Positions 28,880 to 39,173 are shown, counted from the stretch's first letter. The stretch: DNA of 64,000 nucleotides from Candidatus Sodalis endolongispinus (GCF_018777395.1 NZ_JAFJYC010000001.1:930001-994000), one strand, 5' to 3'. Numbers and translations: made by a program. Notes: generated by a model from the letters alone, not told the origin.

Positions 28880-30064
28880 ATGTCCCGCATTTTACACTTT
28901 GTCCTGGCGCTCGCCGTGGTGGCGTTCCTGGCAATGTTGGTGAGCCGCGATCGTAAAAGCGTTCGCGTCCGTTTCATTATTCAGCTGTTAGCCATTGAGA
29001 TACTGCTCGCTTATTTTTTCCTCAATTCCCAGATAGGCCTGGGTTTTGTGCAGGGTTTCTCTGCCCTGTTCGATAAATTGCTTGGTTTTGCCGCTGAAGG
29101 GACCGGTTTCGTGTTCGGCAATATGAATAAGCAAGGGCTGGCGTTCTTTTTCCTGAACGTGTTGTGCCCGATTGTGTTCATCTCAGCGCTAATCGGCATT
29201 CTGCAGCATATCCGCGTGCTGCCCTTCGTTATCCGCATCATTGGCCCCGTGCTGTCCAAGATTAACGGTATGGGCAAACTGGAATCGTTCAACGCCGTCA
29301 GTTCATTGATCCTCGGCCAGTCGGAAAACTTTATCGCTTACAAGGATATTCTCGGCAAAATGTCCGAGCGTCGCATGTACACGATGGCCGCCACGGCGAT
29401 GTCGACGGTATCCATGTCCATTGTCGGCGCTTATATGACCATGCTGGCGCCGAAATATGTCGTAGCGGCGCTGGTGTTGAATATGTTCAGTACCTTTATT
29501 GTGCTGTCTTTGCTTAACCCTTATCAGGTCGATAAGGAAGAAGATTTGCAGATGAGTCATCTGCACGAAGGGCAAAGTTTCTTTGAGATGCTGGGTGAAT
29601 ATATTCTCGCCGGTTTTAAAGTGGCGATTATCGTCGCGGCGATGCTTATCGGCTTCATCGCGCTGATTGCTGCCGTAAACGCGCCGTTTAGCCTGTTGTT
29701 CGGTATTAGCTTCCAGGGCATCCTCGGCTATATTTTCTTCCCCTTCGCCTGGGTGATGGGCGTGCCGGCCCACGAAGCGCTACAGGTTGGCAGCATAATG
29801 GCCACCAAACTGGTGTCGAATGAATTTGTCGCCATGATCGATTTGCAAAAAGTCGCCGGGGAATTATCACCGCGCTCGGTAGGGATTCTGTCGGTTTTTT
29901 TGGTGTCGTTTGCCAACTTTTCTTCCATCGGCATTGTTGCGGGCGCCATTAAAGGCCTCAACGAACATCAGGGCAACGTTGTCTCCCGTTACGGCCTGAA
30001 ACTGGTTTATGGCTCCACGCTGGTTAGCGTATTGTCCGCCGCCATTGCCGGCCTGGTTATCTGA
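28880..30064 (+). CDS. nupC: Nucleoside/H+ symporter NupC
   Basis: A 394-residue concentrative nucleoside transporter close to E. coli NupC (400 aa). CNT-family motifs are present: [13 protein letters not shown] with the nucleoside-binding GxSE, and [12 protein letters not shown] six-residue gap relative to E. coli lies in the loop after [12 protein letters not shown]. The start ATG 28880 follows TTTTTGGAGC. It imports pyrimidine nucleosides and adenosine. In E. coli it is controlled by CytR and CRP; I could not point to a convincing CRP site here. The frame is intact. Confidence 0.94.
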   Translation: MSRILHFVLALAVVAFLAMLVSRDRKSVRVRFIIQLLAIEILLAYFFLNSQIGLGFVQGFSALFDKLLGFAAEGTGFVFGNMNKQGLAFFFLNVLCPIVFISALIGILQHIRVLPFVIRIIGPVLSKINGMGKLESFNAVSSLILGQSENFIAYKDILGKMSERRMYTMAATAMSTVSMSIVGAYMTMLAPKYVVAALVLNMFSTFIVLSLLNPYQVDKEEDLQMSHLHEGQSFFEMLGEYILAGFKVAIIVAAMLIGFIALIAAVNAPFSLLFGISFQGILGYIFFPFAWVMGVPAHEALQVGSIMATKLVSNEFVAMIDLQKVAGELSPRSVGILSVFLVSFANFSSIGIVAGAIKGLNEHQGNVVSRYGLKLVYGSTLVSVLSAAIAGLVI

Positions 30065-30160
30065 CGCCGCACTCTCCTTTTCCCCGGACAGACGGCCGTG
30101 GTCGGACCAGCCCAGTCAGGCAGTCAGCTTACGCCATCGACAGCATAATGTCCAGACGAA

Positions 30161-30187
30161 AAAAAACCGGCCAACGCCGGTTTTTTA
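30161..30187. terminator. Bidirectional terminator between nupC and tRNA-Ala
   Basis: AAAAACCGGC and GCCGGTTTTT form a stem around CAA(C), with A- and T-runs on both sides. It can end nupC on the plus strand and the tRNA-Ala transcript on the minus strand. Confidence 0.88.
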
Positions 30188-30189
30188 AT

Positions 30190-30265
<76 letters not shown>

Positions 30266-30373
30266 GTACTACGGATGTCGTCTCTGGTGGACGGGGCGCA
30301 TGATATGAATTCCAACAAACTCTGTCAACGGCTAAATTCACCAAACGGGTCAAACGCTGAAAAAGCCGTCAAG

Positions 30374-31801
30374 TCAGGGCTGACCGGCGCTTTCCTGCGC
30401 CCGGCGGGCGATAAAGTCCAACGCCTTTTCGATGCGCGTCAAACAACGCGACTGACCTATGGCATGCACGGTGACGTCAAGGGCGGGGGACTGGCCGGCG
30501 CCGGTAACCGCAACGCGCAGCGGCATACCGACCTTACCCATGCCGACCTGCAGCGCCTCCGCCGTTTGCTCAATAGCCGCATGCACAGTGGCCGGCGTCC
30601 ACTCACCGAGCACCGCCAGTTTGGCGCGTGCCGCCTCCAGCGCCGGAGCCACCTCCGGGCGCAAATGCTTCTTGGCCGCGTCGGCATCGAATTCGCTGAA
30701 ATCCTCATAGAAGTAGCGGCAGCTGGCCGCCATCTCTTTCAGAGTCTTGCAGCGCTCGCCCAGCAACTTCACCAGCGCCGCCAGCTGTGGGCCGGTGCGG
30801 GTATCAATTCCCTGCTGCTCGATATGCCAGACCAGATGGGTGGCAACATAGTCGGCCGGCAGGTGATTAATGTAATGGTGATTCAGCCATAGCAGTTTTT
30901 CAGTGTTGAAGGCGCTGGCGGACTTGCTCACCGCCTCAAGGCTGAAGAGCTGTTTCATTTCGTCGACGCTGAAAATCTCCTGATCGCCGTGGGACCATCC
31001 CAGACGCACCAAATAGTTCAGCAGCGCCTCCGGCAAAAAACCGTCATCGCGGTATTGCATGACCCCCACCGCGCCGTGGCGTTTGGAGAGTTTTTTGCCA
31101 TCGTCGCCCAGGATCATCGAGACATGGGCATAGGCCGGCACCGGCGCCCCCAGCGCCTTGAGGATGTTGATTTGGCGCGGCGTGTTATTGATATGGTCTT
31201 CCCCGCGGATAACGTGGGTTATCGCCATATCAAAATCGTCCACCACCACGCAGAAATTGTAGGTGGGCGACCCGTCGGTGCGGCGGATGATGAGATCATC
31301 TAGCTCCTGATTGCTAAATTCGATCGGCCCACGGATGAGGTCATTAAACACCACCGAGCCGTCCTGCGGGTTGCGAAAACGCACCACGCAGGGTTCATCG
31401 GCGGCGTGATGCTCATGGCTGTAGCGGCAGCGGCCGTCGTAGCGCGGTTTTTCGCCCCGGGCCATCTGCGCTTCGCGCAACGTTTCCAGCCGCTCTTTAG
31501 AGCAATAGCAGTGATAGGCGGTGCCCTTGGACAGCATATCGTCAATGACCGCGTTATAGCGGTCGAAACGTTTAGTCTGGAAATAGGGGCCTTCGTCCCA
31601 ATCCAGATTGAGCCAGTTCATACCGTCCATAATGGCGTCGATCGCCGGCTGCGTTGAGCGCTCAAGATCGGTGTCTTCTATGCGCAGCACAAACTCTACG
31701 CCCAGATGGCGGGCAAACAGCCACGAATAGAGCGCGGTGCGCGCGCCACCGACATGTAAATAGCCGGTGGGACTGGGCGCGAAACGGGTTTTAATTTTCA
31801 T
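30374..31801 (-). CDS. gltX: Glutamyl-tRNA synthetase
   Basis: A 475-residue class I synthetase (E. coli 471). The HIGH-like motif is in [14 protein letters not shown] at the N-terminus and the KMSKS-like motif is [11 protein letters not shown] near residue 240. The four-Cys zinc region of the E. coli enzyme appears as YHCYCS...[16 protein letters not shown]. It charges tRNA-Glu for translation and haem synthesis. The frame is intact. It is convergent with nothing and divergent from the tRNA-Val/tRNA-Lys pair, exactly as in E. coli. Confidence 0.97.
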   Translation of the reverse strand: MKIKTRFAPSPTGYLHVGGARTALYSWLFARHLGVEFVLRIEDTDLERSTQPAIDAIMDGMNWLNLDWDEGPYFQTKRFDRYNAVIDDMLSKGTAYHCYCSKERLETLREAQMARGEKPRYDGRCRYSHEHHAADEPCVVRFRNPQDGSVVFNDLIRGPIEFSNQELDDLIIRRTDGSPTYNFCVVVDDFDMAITHVIRGEDHINNTPRQINILKALGAPVPAYAHVSMILGDDGKKLSKRHGAVGVMQYRDDGFLPEALLNYLVRLGWSHGDQEIFSVDEMKQLFSLEAVSKSASAFNTEKLLWLNHHYINHLPADYVATHLVWHIEQQGIDTRTGPQLAALVKLLGERCKTLKEMAASCRYFYEDFSEFDADAAKKHLRPEVAPALEAARAKLAVLGEWTPATVHAAIEQTAEALQVGMGKVGMPLRVAVTGAGQSPALDVTVHAIGQSRCLTRIEKALDFIARRAQESAGQP

Positions 31802-32048
31802 CAGCTACATTGCCTTCATTACGCAGGGCGAAGAGCCGGAATGGCGCTTCCGGCCCACAATAAAAAGTGGGGAATAGTCTACCACTTGGGGGAGAATCCT
31901 CAACGCCTGTCCTCATCCGGGCGGTTTTTTTGCTCAGGCCGGGGCAAAACCCGCCCGGGATGGCTAAATTTAATACGAACACGCAAATTCACGGGAAAAA
32001 TCGTTGACTCATTTCGGCGGTTCCCTATAATGCGACTCCACACAGCGG

Positions 32049-32124
32049 GGGTGATTAGCTCAGCTGGGAGAGCACCTCCCTTACAAGGAGGGGGTCGGCG
32101 GTTCGATCCCGTCATCACCCACCA
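32049..32124 (+). tRNA. valU: tRNA-Val (anticodon TAC)
   Basis: A 76-nt tRNA with encoded CCA. Acceptor GGGTGAT pairs with ATCACCC, the anticodon loop is CTTACAA and the T-loop TTCGATC. E. coli has three copies (valU, valX, valY) before lysV; only one is present here. Confidence 0.97.
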
Positions 32125-32142
32125 TTCTGATGTTTTTTAAGT

Positions 32143-32218
32143 GGGTCGTTAGCTCAGTTGGTAGAGCAGTTGACTTTTAATCAATTGGTCACAGGTTCGA
32201 ATCCTGTACGACCCACCA
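32143..32218 (+). tRNA. lysV: tRNA-Lys (anticodon TTT)
   Basis: A 76-nt tRNA with encoded CCA. Acceptor GGGTCGT pairs with ACGACCC, and the anticodon loop is ACTTTTA. It lies 18 nt after tRNA-Val in one transcript. An integrase tail begins 31 bp downstream, which suggests that its 3' end served as an attachment site. Confidence 0.97.
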
Positions 32219-32249
32219 ATTAAAACAAGGAGTTACAGTTGATGACATC

Positions 32250-32466
32250 TTATGTAACTTCCTTAAGCGTCATATTAGTGACATGAAATCCGAGTATGAC
32301 ATTAATGTTTTTAGCGTGTTTCTTCAATTGTGCAGGGGATAAGTGAGCATACCTTTTTACCATTTGGATACTTTCCCATCCCCCATTTCTTGCAATGCTG
32401 GTAGAGGTACACCAGACTGGATTAACCAACTCGCCCAAGTATGCCTCAGATCATGAAATCGAAAGC
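32250..32466 (-). pseudogene. C-terminal relic of a phage tyrosine integrase at tRNA-Lys
   Basis: On the minus strand the catalytic C-terminus of a lambda-type integrase is legible. [20 protein letters not shown] carries the second active-site Arg box. After loss of one G in a G-run near 32382, [24 protein letters not shown] carries the active-site Tyr. It ends at 32250, 31 bp from the tRNA-Lys 3' end, as usual for elements that use a tRNA gene. An IS2-like element replaces everything upstream of the Arg box, so the rest of the prophage is gone. Confidence 0.85.
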
Positions 32467-33803
32467 TGATTTATCCCCCTGAAACACCAGACAGTAGCTG
32501 TATCTCCAGATAAGAGATAGGCTTGAATATATGTCTAACACTAACGCCAATTTTGATATGACCGGGATCCTGTTAGGTCAAGAAGTCCGTAAACGTAAAA
32601 CTCCTCAGGAAAAAATGGCCATTATTCAGCAGAGGATGGAGCCCGGCATGAATGTCTCCCATCTCGCACGACTGCACGGTATCCAGCCCAGCCTGCTGTT
32701 TAAGTGGAAAAAGCAATATCAGGAAGGCAGCCTCACCGCCGTGGCTGCCGGGGAGGACGTTGTTCCTGCCTCTGAGCTTGCAGCTGCATTGAAGCAGGTC
32801 CGGGAGCTCCAGCGCCTTCTGGGTAAGAAGACGATGGAGGTTGAGATCCTAAAAGAAGCCGTGGAGTACGGCCAGTCACGAAAATGGATAGCGCACGCGC
32901 CCTTGTTGCCAAAGGCCGGGGAATAGCACAGGTCAGCCGCGCCATGAGCGGGTCGCGTGCGCCGCTGTCACTGCGGATTAAGCGTTCTGCCGACTGGCAG
33001 GACAGGCGCTGTAACCGGCGTAATGACGAAGCAGACGCTGAAATACTGTCGGACATCCTCGACATCATCAGCGATATGCCCAGCTACGGCTATCGGCGGG
33101 TGTGGGGCATCCTGTGTAAACAACGTCGCGCAGAGGGACTGACGCCGGTAAATGCGAAACGACTTTACAGGATCATGTGTGAGCATAACCTGCTGTTATT
33201 ACATTGAAAACCAGAGCGGCCGAGGCGTGAGCATAAGGGCAGGATCGCGGTGGCAGAAAGCGATATGCGCTGGTGTTCAGATGGCTTCGAGTTCGGCTGC
33301 GACAACGGTGAAAAACTGCGGGTCACGTTCGCACTGGACTGCTGCGACAGAGAGGCCATAGACTGGTCTGCGAGCACTGTAGGCTACGACAGTTCGACCG
33401 TGCAGGATGTGATGCTGAGGTCGGTAGAAAAGCGCTTCGGCGACAGGTTACCCGATACAGCGGTGCAGTGGTTGACGGACAACGGTTCAGCGTATACCGC
33501 GCATGAAACGCAGAGGTTCGCCAGAGAACTGGATCTGGAGCCCTGCACAACAGCGGTGAGCAGCCCGCAGAGCAATGGCATGGCCGAACGGTTCGTGAAG
33601 ACGATGAAGGAAGACTATATCGAGTTCATGCCAAAACCGGATGCGAGAACAGCCCTGCGAAACCTTGCAGCAGCTTTCACGCATTACAATGAAAACCATC
33701 CGCACAGCGCGCTGGGATATCACTTCTCCGAGAGAATACCGGCGGCAGCGGGCTTCGTTAACTTAAGATACAAAAGCTGTACGGAGATGGCGGGGCAAGA
33801 TCA
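32467..33803 (+). mobile_element. IS2-like insertion sequence (IS3 family), copy 1
   Basis: A 1337-bp element with two overlapping ORFs typical of the IS2 group. The ends are imperfect inverted repeats: TGATTTATCCCCCTGA on the left and the complement of TGATCTTGCCCCGCCA on the right. Comparison with the second copy at 51358 fixes both ends. The flanks show no short direct repeat (left ...GAAAGC, right AACCGC...), so DNA beside it has probably been deleted or recombined since insertion. It truncates the tRNA-Lys integrase relic. Confidence 0.9.
32531..32926 (+). CDS. IS2-like OrfA, copy 1
   Basis: A 131-residue helix-turn-helix protein ([30 protein letters not shown]) with a C-terminal leucine zipper region ([29 protein letters not shown]), as in IS2 InsC. 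It binds the element ends and, when fused to OrfB by ribosomal frameshifting, forms the transposase. The frame is intact and overlaps orfB by 43 nt. The family-typical block [14 protein letters not shown] is present, and is shortened in copy 2. Confidence 0.9.
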   Translation: MSNTNANFDMTGILLGQEVRKRKTPQEKMAIIQQRMEPGMNVSHLARLHGIQPSLLFKWKKQYQEGSLTAVAAGEDVVPASELAAALKQVRELQRLLGKKTMEVEILKEAVEYGQSRKWIAHAPLLPKAGE

Positions 33804-33849
33804 AACCGCATTTCAGTCTGATTTACCATATCTATTTTCAACCTCGTAA
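32884..33849 (+). pseudogene. IS2-like OrfB (DDE integrase), copy 1, nonsense codon
   Basis: The frame begins [11 protein letters not shown] like IS2 InsD. It has HTH_21 (MPSYGYRRVWGILCKQRR) and the rve core with catalytic Asp and Glu residues in [18 protein letters not shown] and [23 protein letters not shown] at 33205-33207, between the two domains, interrupts it where IS2 has Arg (CGA to TGA). The frame then runs through the right end of the element to 33849. The same TGA occurs in copy 2. Without stop-codon readthrough no full transposase can be made. Confidence 0.88.
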
Positions 33850-34257
33850 CGCAAATCGACTTTGACAGCAGGATAACCATCGAGCAGAAGAGTCGTTGTT
33901 TTCATAACACGAGAATCTTTCTGACTTCATGTTGCGTTAATATTTAAGTTCGGTATTAAGGCTATCAGCAATAGCATAAGCCATCATTCCATAATTATAG
34001 AATAGCGCTACAGTTTGGTTTTGAAAAAGCCGCTGCCGCACCGGAACGTTATTCTGCTCGCGTGCGACGACCGATCCTTATTCTGTAATAGTGAATGACT
34101 TATCGGCGCGAGTCGCAAACCTGCCCCATTATGACTGAGACACTATGGACGTCGGGCGCCGTCGTTTCCCAGCCATAGAGTATTGGCAACAAAAGCGGAT
34201 AACTCAACACAGTCATTTTGGTCGGGGTTTCCTATACCGCCTGAAGGGAGGTGTGAT
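33850..34257. other. Spacer at the block 1 / block 2 junction
   Basis: About 400 bp between the insertion sequence and the yfiL relic. The short frames on either strand have no ribosome site and no recognisable similarity. Synteny with E. coli breaks here (from gltX-lysV to yfiL-aroF). Confidence 0.45.
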
Positions 34258-34625
34258 TTATCGGCTAGCGCGATCCATTCCCGTTTGCCATTGTTGGCGC
34301 AATTGCTCAGCGTTGGCGATACCATCGCAACTGGCAGGGAAATTACGGCCTTTTTCCCCCCACGCACGTAGGGTGGCGGCACGACAGAGGTCGGCCTGTA
34401 CCGCCGTGTAGCCCGAGAGATAGTCCTCTCTATCAACGTGTGGCGTGCCATACCATTCGGTCAGGGTGTCATTATCGCGCACCGCTTTACCGGCCATAGC
34501 GTCGCGATAGCCGGCCTGATGCCATGCTGACTCCCCTGAGGCTGCGCTGGCGGTTATATCGCGCTACTGCTGCAGCCTGCCAGCATGAGTAACGCCCAGG
34601 GGAAAAAAAGCGTTTTTATTCTCAT
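34258..34625 (-). pseudogene. yfiL: yfiL lipoprotein pseudogene (DUF2799)
   Basis: Read on the minus strand, ATG 34625 starts a lipoprotein signal peptide (FFPWALLMLAGCSSS). That frame hits TAA shortly after. The rest of the protein is in a different frame: GESAWHQAGYRDAMAGKAVRDNDTLTEWYGTPHVDREDYLSGY and GRNFPASCDGIANAEQLRQQW, the DUF2799 pattern of YfiL. At least one frameshift thus separates the export signal from the mature part. E. coli yfiL also lies beyond aroF, so the position supports the name. Function of the family is unknown. Confidence 0.75.
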
Positions 34626-34740
34626 CTTAATTATCGGTAAAGAGTGACTGAATTAATTATAGGGTAAACCCGTCTCAAGGCGATAGGCAGTCTTCGCCAT
34701 GCTGGCGGGTGGCGCCGACCACCAAAACTTGACGCTCTAA

Positions 34741-35215
34741 CGGCGTCGCTTTATTCGCCACGCCGGGGGGGAGCCCGCTGCTGACCATCAGAGTCGGCCA
34801 CTATACCGACGTCGCTTTATTCGCCATGCTGGCGGCCCGCCACCGACCATTAAAGTCGGCCGCTATACCGACGTCGCTTTATTCATCACGCTGGCGGACC
34901 GCCGCCGACCATAAAAGTCGGCCGCTATACCGACGTCTCTTTGTTCGCCACGCCGGGGGAGCGCCGCTGACCATCAGAGTCGGCCGCTATACCGACGTCT
35001 CTTTGTTCGCCACGCCGGGGGAGCGCCGCTGACCATCAGAGTCGGCCACTATACCGACGTCGCTTTATTCGTCATGCTGGCGGGCCCGCCGCCGACCATC
35101 AAAGTCGGCCGCTATACCGACGTCGCTTTGTTCGCCATGCTGGCGGGCCCGCCGCCGACCATTAGAGTCGGCCGCTATATCGACGTCGCTTTGTTCGCCA
35201 TGCTGGCGTAGAACC
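34741..35215. repeat. Tandem array of about eight 62-66 bp units
   Basis: Units of 62-63 bp begin with CGACGTCGCTTT at about 34807, 34869, 34931, 34993, 35055, 35118 and 35181. An older, diverged unit lies before 34807 and a further partial one from 34691. Each unit contains GTCGG...CCGAC, a small inverted repeat, next to GCTATAC. Neighbouring units 34931 and 34993 are nearly identical, which indicates recent duplication. The array separates yfiL from the aroF control region. No protein is convincingly encoded. Confidence 0.92.
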
Positions 35216-35277
35216 TCCCCCTCAGCCGCATTCTCAGTCACAAAGCATGAGGGACCTGCTCTACTTCGGGCGGTAAG

Positions 35278-35295
35278 TGTAATTTATTATTTACA
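35278..35295. promoter_or_regulatory. TyrR box 1 (distal) upstream of aroF
   Basis: TGTAAT-N6-TTTACA differs at one base from the TyrR consensus TGTAAA-N6-TTTACA. It lies about 300 bp before the aroF start, separated from the two proximal boxes by 166 bp. Confidence 0.65.
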
Positions 35296-35461
35296 CGTTG
35301 GCTAGTTTTTTGCCTTCTTATGTCTAACAAATGATTCAAATTTTGGCGTGGGATGCGTATCATACCGCTGTATCGCGCGCTTTCAGCGTAATTTTTTTCC
35401 AGACGCCGCTTCTTTTGAAGCTGATTTGCCGATCAAGGTCGGCACAGGATAAAGTTCCATG

Positions 35462-35501
35462 AGTAATAAATTATTTACACTTTTGGATTGAAAACTTTAC
35501 G
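35462..35501. promoter_or_regulatory. Two adjacent TyrR boxes at the aroF promoter
   Basis: AGTAAT-N6-TTTACA (35462-35479) and TGGATT-N6-TTTACG (35484-35501) lie 4 bp apart and about 90-130 bp before the aroF ATG. The second overlaps a possible -35 element (TTGAAA). Paired strong and weak TyrR boxes repress the aroF-tyrA operon in E. coli with tyrosine. Sites are seen; regulation is inferred. Confidence 0.6.
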
Positions 35502-35590
35502 ATTGCTGTTAAGGTAGCTATTTATACGCTTTGGCGTAATGGTTTAATGTAATGCTTTGCGGCCATCTTATTTTAGTCAGGATCAGTATC

Positions 35591-36682
35591 ATGCAAAAAG
35601 ACGCGCTCAATAATGTCCATATTAGTGATGAACAGGTAATGATCACCCCCAAAGAATTAAAACGTCAATTTCCTTTAAGCGAGGCGTAGCAGCACGCTAT
35701 TGCTGAATCCCGGCGCACGATCGCCAACATCCTTCATGGCCGCGATCCGCGCCTGTTGGTGGTCTGTGGACCTTGTTCTATCCACGATACCGATGCAGCC
35801 CTTGACTATGCCCGCCGTTTGCAAGACCTGTCAGCTGAATTGAGCGATCAGCTGTATATTGTTATGCGCGTCTATTTTGAAAAACCCCGTACCACGGTTG
35901 GCTTGAAAGGCCTGATTAACGATCCCTACATGGATGGTTCGTTTGATGTCGAGGCCGGGCTGCAAATCGCCCGCGGTCTGTTGCTGGAACTGGTTCGGAT
36001 AGGGTTGCCTTTGGCAACGGAAGCCTTGGACCCCAATAGCCCGCAATACCTTGGCGATCTGTTCAGTTGGTCGGCGATTGGTGCACGGACTACCGAATCC
36101 CAGACCCATCTGGAAATGGCGTCCGGGCTGTCTATGCCGGTAGGCTTCAAAAACGGCACCGACGGTAGTCTGGCGACCGCGATTAATGCGATGCGTGCTG
36201 CGGCAATGGCCCACCGTTTTATGGGCATTAATCAGGCAGGACAGGTGTGTTTATTGCAAACACGGGGTAATCCTGACGGTCATGTGATTTTGCGCGGCGG
36301 CAAGCAGCCGAATTATCACCCGCAAGATATCGTCGACTGCGAGCGCCAGATGGCGGCGGCATGGCTGTCTGCGGCCTTGATGATCGATTGCAGCCACGGT
36401 AACTCCAATAAAGATTACCGCCGCCAGGCCGAGGTAGCGCAGTCGGCGCTGGCGCAAATCAAAGCCGGTAACCGTTCCATTATCGGTTTAATGCTGGAAA
36501 GCCATATCCATGCCGGTAATCAATACTCGGAATTGCCGCGAGAGGAAATGCGTTACGGCGTGTCGGTGACCGATGCCTGTATTGATTGGGAAAGCACCGA
36601 TAGCCTGCTGCGTCAGCTGCACGACGAATTGCAAAAGGTGCTGCCGCCGCGACAGGTCGCGGGGGAAGTCGCGGCATGGTAG
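35591..36682 (+). pseudogene. aroF: aroF DAHP synthase (Tyr-sensitive), amber codon 33
   Basis: A 364-codon frame matches E. coli AroF (356 aa), the tyrosine-regulated first enzyme of the shikimate pathway. TAG at 35687-35689 interrupts it in KRQFPLSEA-stop-QHAIAESR, consistent with CAG to TAG. The rest is well preserved: LLVVCGPCSIHD, GARTTESQTH, MIDCSHGNSNKDYRRQ and the C-terminal ESHIHAGNQ metal site. Trp in TTVGWKG is Leu here, and Arg in QTHREM is Leu. Its TyrR operator region remains recognisable. It overlaps the tyrA start by 7 bp. Confidence 0.93.
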
Positions 36683-37764
36683 CAGAGCTTAGCGTCCTGC
36701 GGGACAAGATTGATGAAGTGGATAAGGCCCTGCTGGATCTGTTGGCCAAACGCCTGTCGCTGGTGGCCGCGGTCGGTGAAGTGAAAAGCCGTGCCGGCCT
36801 GCCTATCTATGCGCCCGATCGTGAGGCGGCAGCAATGGGCGTGCAACCCGATTTGATTGAGGATGTTTTGCGCCGCCTGATGCGGGAATCTTACACCAGC
36901 GAAAACGACAAAGGCTTTAAAATGCTGTGCCCACAATTGCGCCCGGTGGTGATCATTGGCGGCCGCGGCCAAATAGGGCGCTTGTTTGACAAAATGTTGA
37001 CGCTGTCGGGATACAGTGTACGCGTTTTGGAAAAATAGGACTGGCCGCGCGCTGAAGCCTTATTGGCCGATGCGGGGTTGGTCATCGTCAGCGTGCCGAT
37101 CCATTTGACCGTGCCGGTTATTGAGCAATTGCCACCCCTGCCGGAAGATTGCATTTTGGTGGATCTGACCTCGGTGAAAAACGCGCCGCTGCAGGCGATG
37201 CTGGCGGTGCACAATGGGCCGGTCTTGGGCCTGCACCCCATGTTCGGTCCCGATAGTGGCAGCCTGGCTAAACAAGTGGTCGTTTACTGCGAGGGGCGCG
37301 AGCCGGAAGCTTATCAATGGCTGCTGGAACAGATCCAAGTGTGGGGCGCGCGATTGCATCGCATTAGCGCCATCGAACACGACCAAAATATGTCCTTCAT
37401 CCAGGCGCTACGTCATTTCGCCACTTTTGCCTACGGCATGCATTTGGCCGAGGAAAATGTCGATTTGGAGCAATTGTTAGCGCTGTCCTCACCGATTTAT
37501 CGCCTCGAGCTGGCGATGATAGGTCGCCTGTTTGCGCAGGATCCGCAGCTGTATGCCGATATCATTATGGCGTCGGAGGATAACCTGGCGCTTATTAAAC
37601 GTTACTATCAACGTTTCGGGGCGGCAATCGAACTTTTGGAACAGGGCGACAAGCAGGCGTTTATCGCCCGTTTCGCCCACATCGGCCGCTGGTTTGGTGA
37701 TTATGCCGACCATTTCCTGGCGGAAAGCCGGGTGTTACTGCGTCAGGCCAAAGATAGCCGTTGA
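36676..37764 (+). pseudogene. tyrA: tyrA chorismate mutase/prephenate dehydrogenase, amber codon and in-frame deletion
   Basis: A 363-codon frame aligns with E. coli TyrA (373 aa). Two lesions are seen. About 11-12 residues of the chorismate mutase domain (SMLASRRAEAEAL in E. coli) are missing between DREAAA and [14 protein letters not shown] at 37036-37038, after YSVRVLEK, separates the mutase domain from the dehydrogenase. The latter keeps [11 protein letters not shown] (NAD), [14 protein letters not shown] (prephenate) and [16 protein letters not shown]. With aroF, both genes of this operon are broken, so tyrosine must come from outside the cell or from another route. Confidence 0.94.
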
Positions 37765-37864
37765 TAGGTCCAAAGATAGCTGTACATAGGCGTGGGAACA
37801 GGTAAACAGGAAGCACGGCGGCACCGACGCCGTGCAGGTTACAGATGCAGATTGCAGATGCAGG

Positions 37865-39022
37865 TTACTCCTGATCCACCGGCAAGACATTTTCGCTGGG
37901 GTAGCAGCCTAACACCTTTAACGAACGCGTAATGGCTTGCAGTTCGCGCAGCGCTTTCTGCATTTTTCCGCTACGCAAATTGGCCTGCACATCAATATAA
38001 AACATCTCTTCATGCGCATTACCGTGTATCGGCCGGGATTCCAGGCGCGTCATCACAATACCGTGGGTCCGAAGCACCAACAGCGCCTCAACCAGGGCGC
38101 CGGACTGCTGGCCGGTTGCCATGATAAGCGTGGTTTTAGCCGGCACTTGCTCGGTGACATCGATGGGTTTGCGGGCCAGCACAATAAAGCGGGTTATATT
38201 CTGCTGCTGGTTGGCCAGGTTACTTTCCAGCACCTGTAGACCGTATAAAGCGCCACCCTGGCCGCTGACCAGCGCGGCGACCGTCGGACGGTTGAGCTGC
38301 GCCACTTTTTCCATGGCTGCGGCGGTGCTTTCGCAATAATCGAATTGCCACTGTGGAAAACGTCCTAAGAACTGGCTGCATTGTTGGAAAGGCTGCGGAT
38401 GGCTGTAGATGACCTCGATACGCTCGAGGTTGGTATTGCCGCTAACCAGAATGCAGTGATCAATCGGGATAGCGATTTCGCCCACCAAAGACAGGTGAGT
38501 GTGTTGCAGCAGGTCGTACACCTCGTTGATAGAACCTGAGCTGCTGTTTTCGATCGGCAGAATACCGTATTCCGCTTGGCCCGTTTCCACTAACTGCACG
38601 ATATCTGAGAATTTTTGGCAACCGCATTCGACCACCTGCTCAAAATAGCGCGCGCCGTACTGCCGCGCCGCCAGATGAGAATAGGAGCCTTTGGGGCCAA
38701 GAAAGGCGACGCGCGCTGAACGCTGTTCCTGGTGATTCAGATCCAACTGCAGCAGGGCCTGCTGCGTTAATACCGAATCTTCAATAATCATTTGAAACAA
38801 TCGGGTAACATAGAAGCCGTCAAGATCACGTTTTTGCCCCTCGGTGACCAGGCGTTTTAGCAGTTCGCGCTCGCGCGCCATATCGCGTATTGGTCGCTGG
38901 GAGGCTATTTTGCTTCGCGCGACGTCCAATGCCAGAGCGCGTCTTTCCGCCAGTAAAGACAGCAAATTGAGATCCAGTGCGCTTATTCGATCGCGCAGCG
39001 TCAATAAAGTGTTGTCATTCAT
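37865..39022 (-). CDS. pheA: PheA chorismate mutase/prephenate dehydratase (P-protein)
   Basis: A 385-residue protein (E. coli 386). The chorismate mutase domain retains its active-site residues ([26 protein letters not shown]). The dehydratase has [15 protein letters not shown] and the TRF motif in [12 protein letters not shown]. The ACT domain has [24 protein letters not shown], the Phe-sensing GALV and ESRP. It makes phenylpyruvate for phenylalanine. The frame is intact, in contrast with the neighbouring tyrA and aroF. Expression should pass through the attenuator at 39048-39075. Confidence 0.96.
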   Translation of the reverse strand: MNDNTLLTLRDRISALDLNLLSLLAERRALALDVARSKIASQRPIRDMARERELLKRLVTEGQKRDLDGFYVTRLFQMIIEDSVLTQQALLQLDLNHQEQRSARVAFLGPKGSYSHLAARQYGARYFEQVVECGCQKFSDIVQLVETGQAEYGILPIENSSSGSINEVYDLLQHTHLSLVGEIAIPIDHCILVSGNTNLERIEVIYSHPQPFQQCSQFLGRFPQWQFDYCESTAAAMEKVAQLNRPTVAALVSGQGGALYGLQVLESNLANQQQNITRFIVLARKPIDVTEQVPAKTTLIMATGQQSGALVEALLVLRTHGIVMTRLESRPIHGNAHEEMFYIDVQANLRSGKMQKALRELQAITRSLKVLGCYPSENVLPVDQE

Positions 39023-39047
39023 AATGTGGGTTACCTTTCACGCCAGC

Positions 39048-39075
39048 AAAAAAAAGCCCCCTGTTTCAGGAGGCT
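39048..39075 (-). terminator. pheA attenuator terminator
   Basis: Read on the minus strand, AGCCTCCTG and CAGGGGGCT form a 9-bp stem with an AAA loop, followed by a U-run of eight or nine. It lies about 25 nt before the pheA start, where E. coli has the attenuator. Confidence 0.85.
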
Positions 39076-39118
39076 TAGTGGTTCGTCTTCGCTTTATTTC
39101 TCACACGACGAGCGCGGA

Positions 39119-39173
39119 CTACTAGCAACGGAAGATAAAAAAGAAAGCGAAGAAAAACTACGGTGTTGTTATG
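39119..39173 (-). pseudogene. pheL: pheL leader peptide remnant
   Basis: On the minus strand the Phe run of the leader is legible as codons TTT TTC TTC GCT TTC TTT TTT ATC TTC (FFFAFFFIF), as in E. coli [15 protein letters not shown]. The expected ATG is ATA and a TAG stands between the Pro codon and the first Phe codon. No other start in that frame was found. The leader can probably no longer be translated, so attenuation should not respond to tRNA-Phe charging. Confidence 0.65.

Noticed and set aside
33804..33960. Continuation of the tRNA-Lys integrase to the right of IS copy 1
   Set aside because: The minus-strand frames there do not match the expected upstream part of the integrase, and no target duplication joins the two sides.
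34741..35215. CRISPR array
   Set aside because: Units repeat end to end with no variable spacers of constant length between short repeats, and no cas genes are present.
35687..37038. Amber codons in both aroF and tyrA as a sign of amber suppression or a recoded stop
   Set aside because: Other genes are broken by TAA and TGA and by frameshifts as well, tyrA also has a deletion in its mutase domain, and the tRNAs seen here are normal. Simple pseudogenes explain the data.
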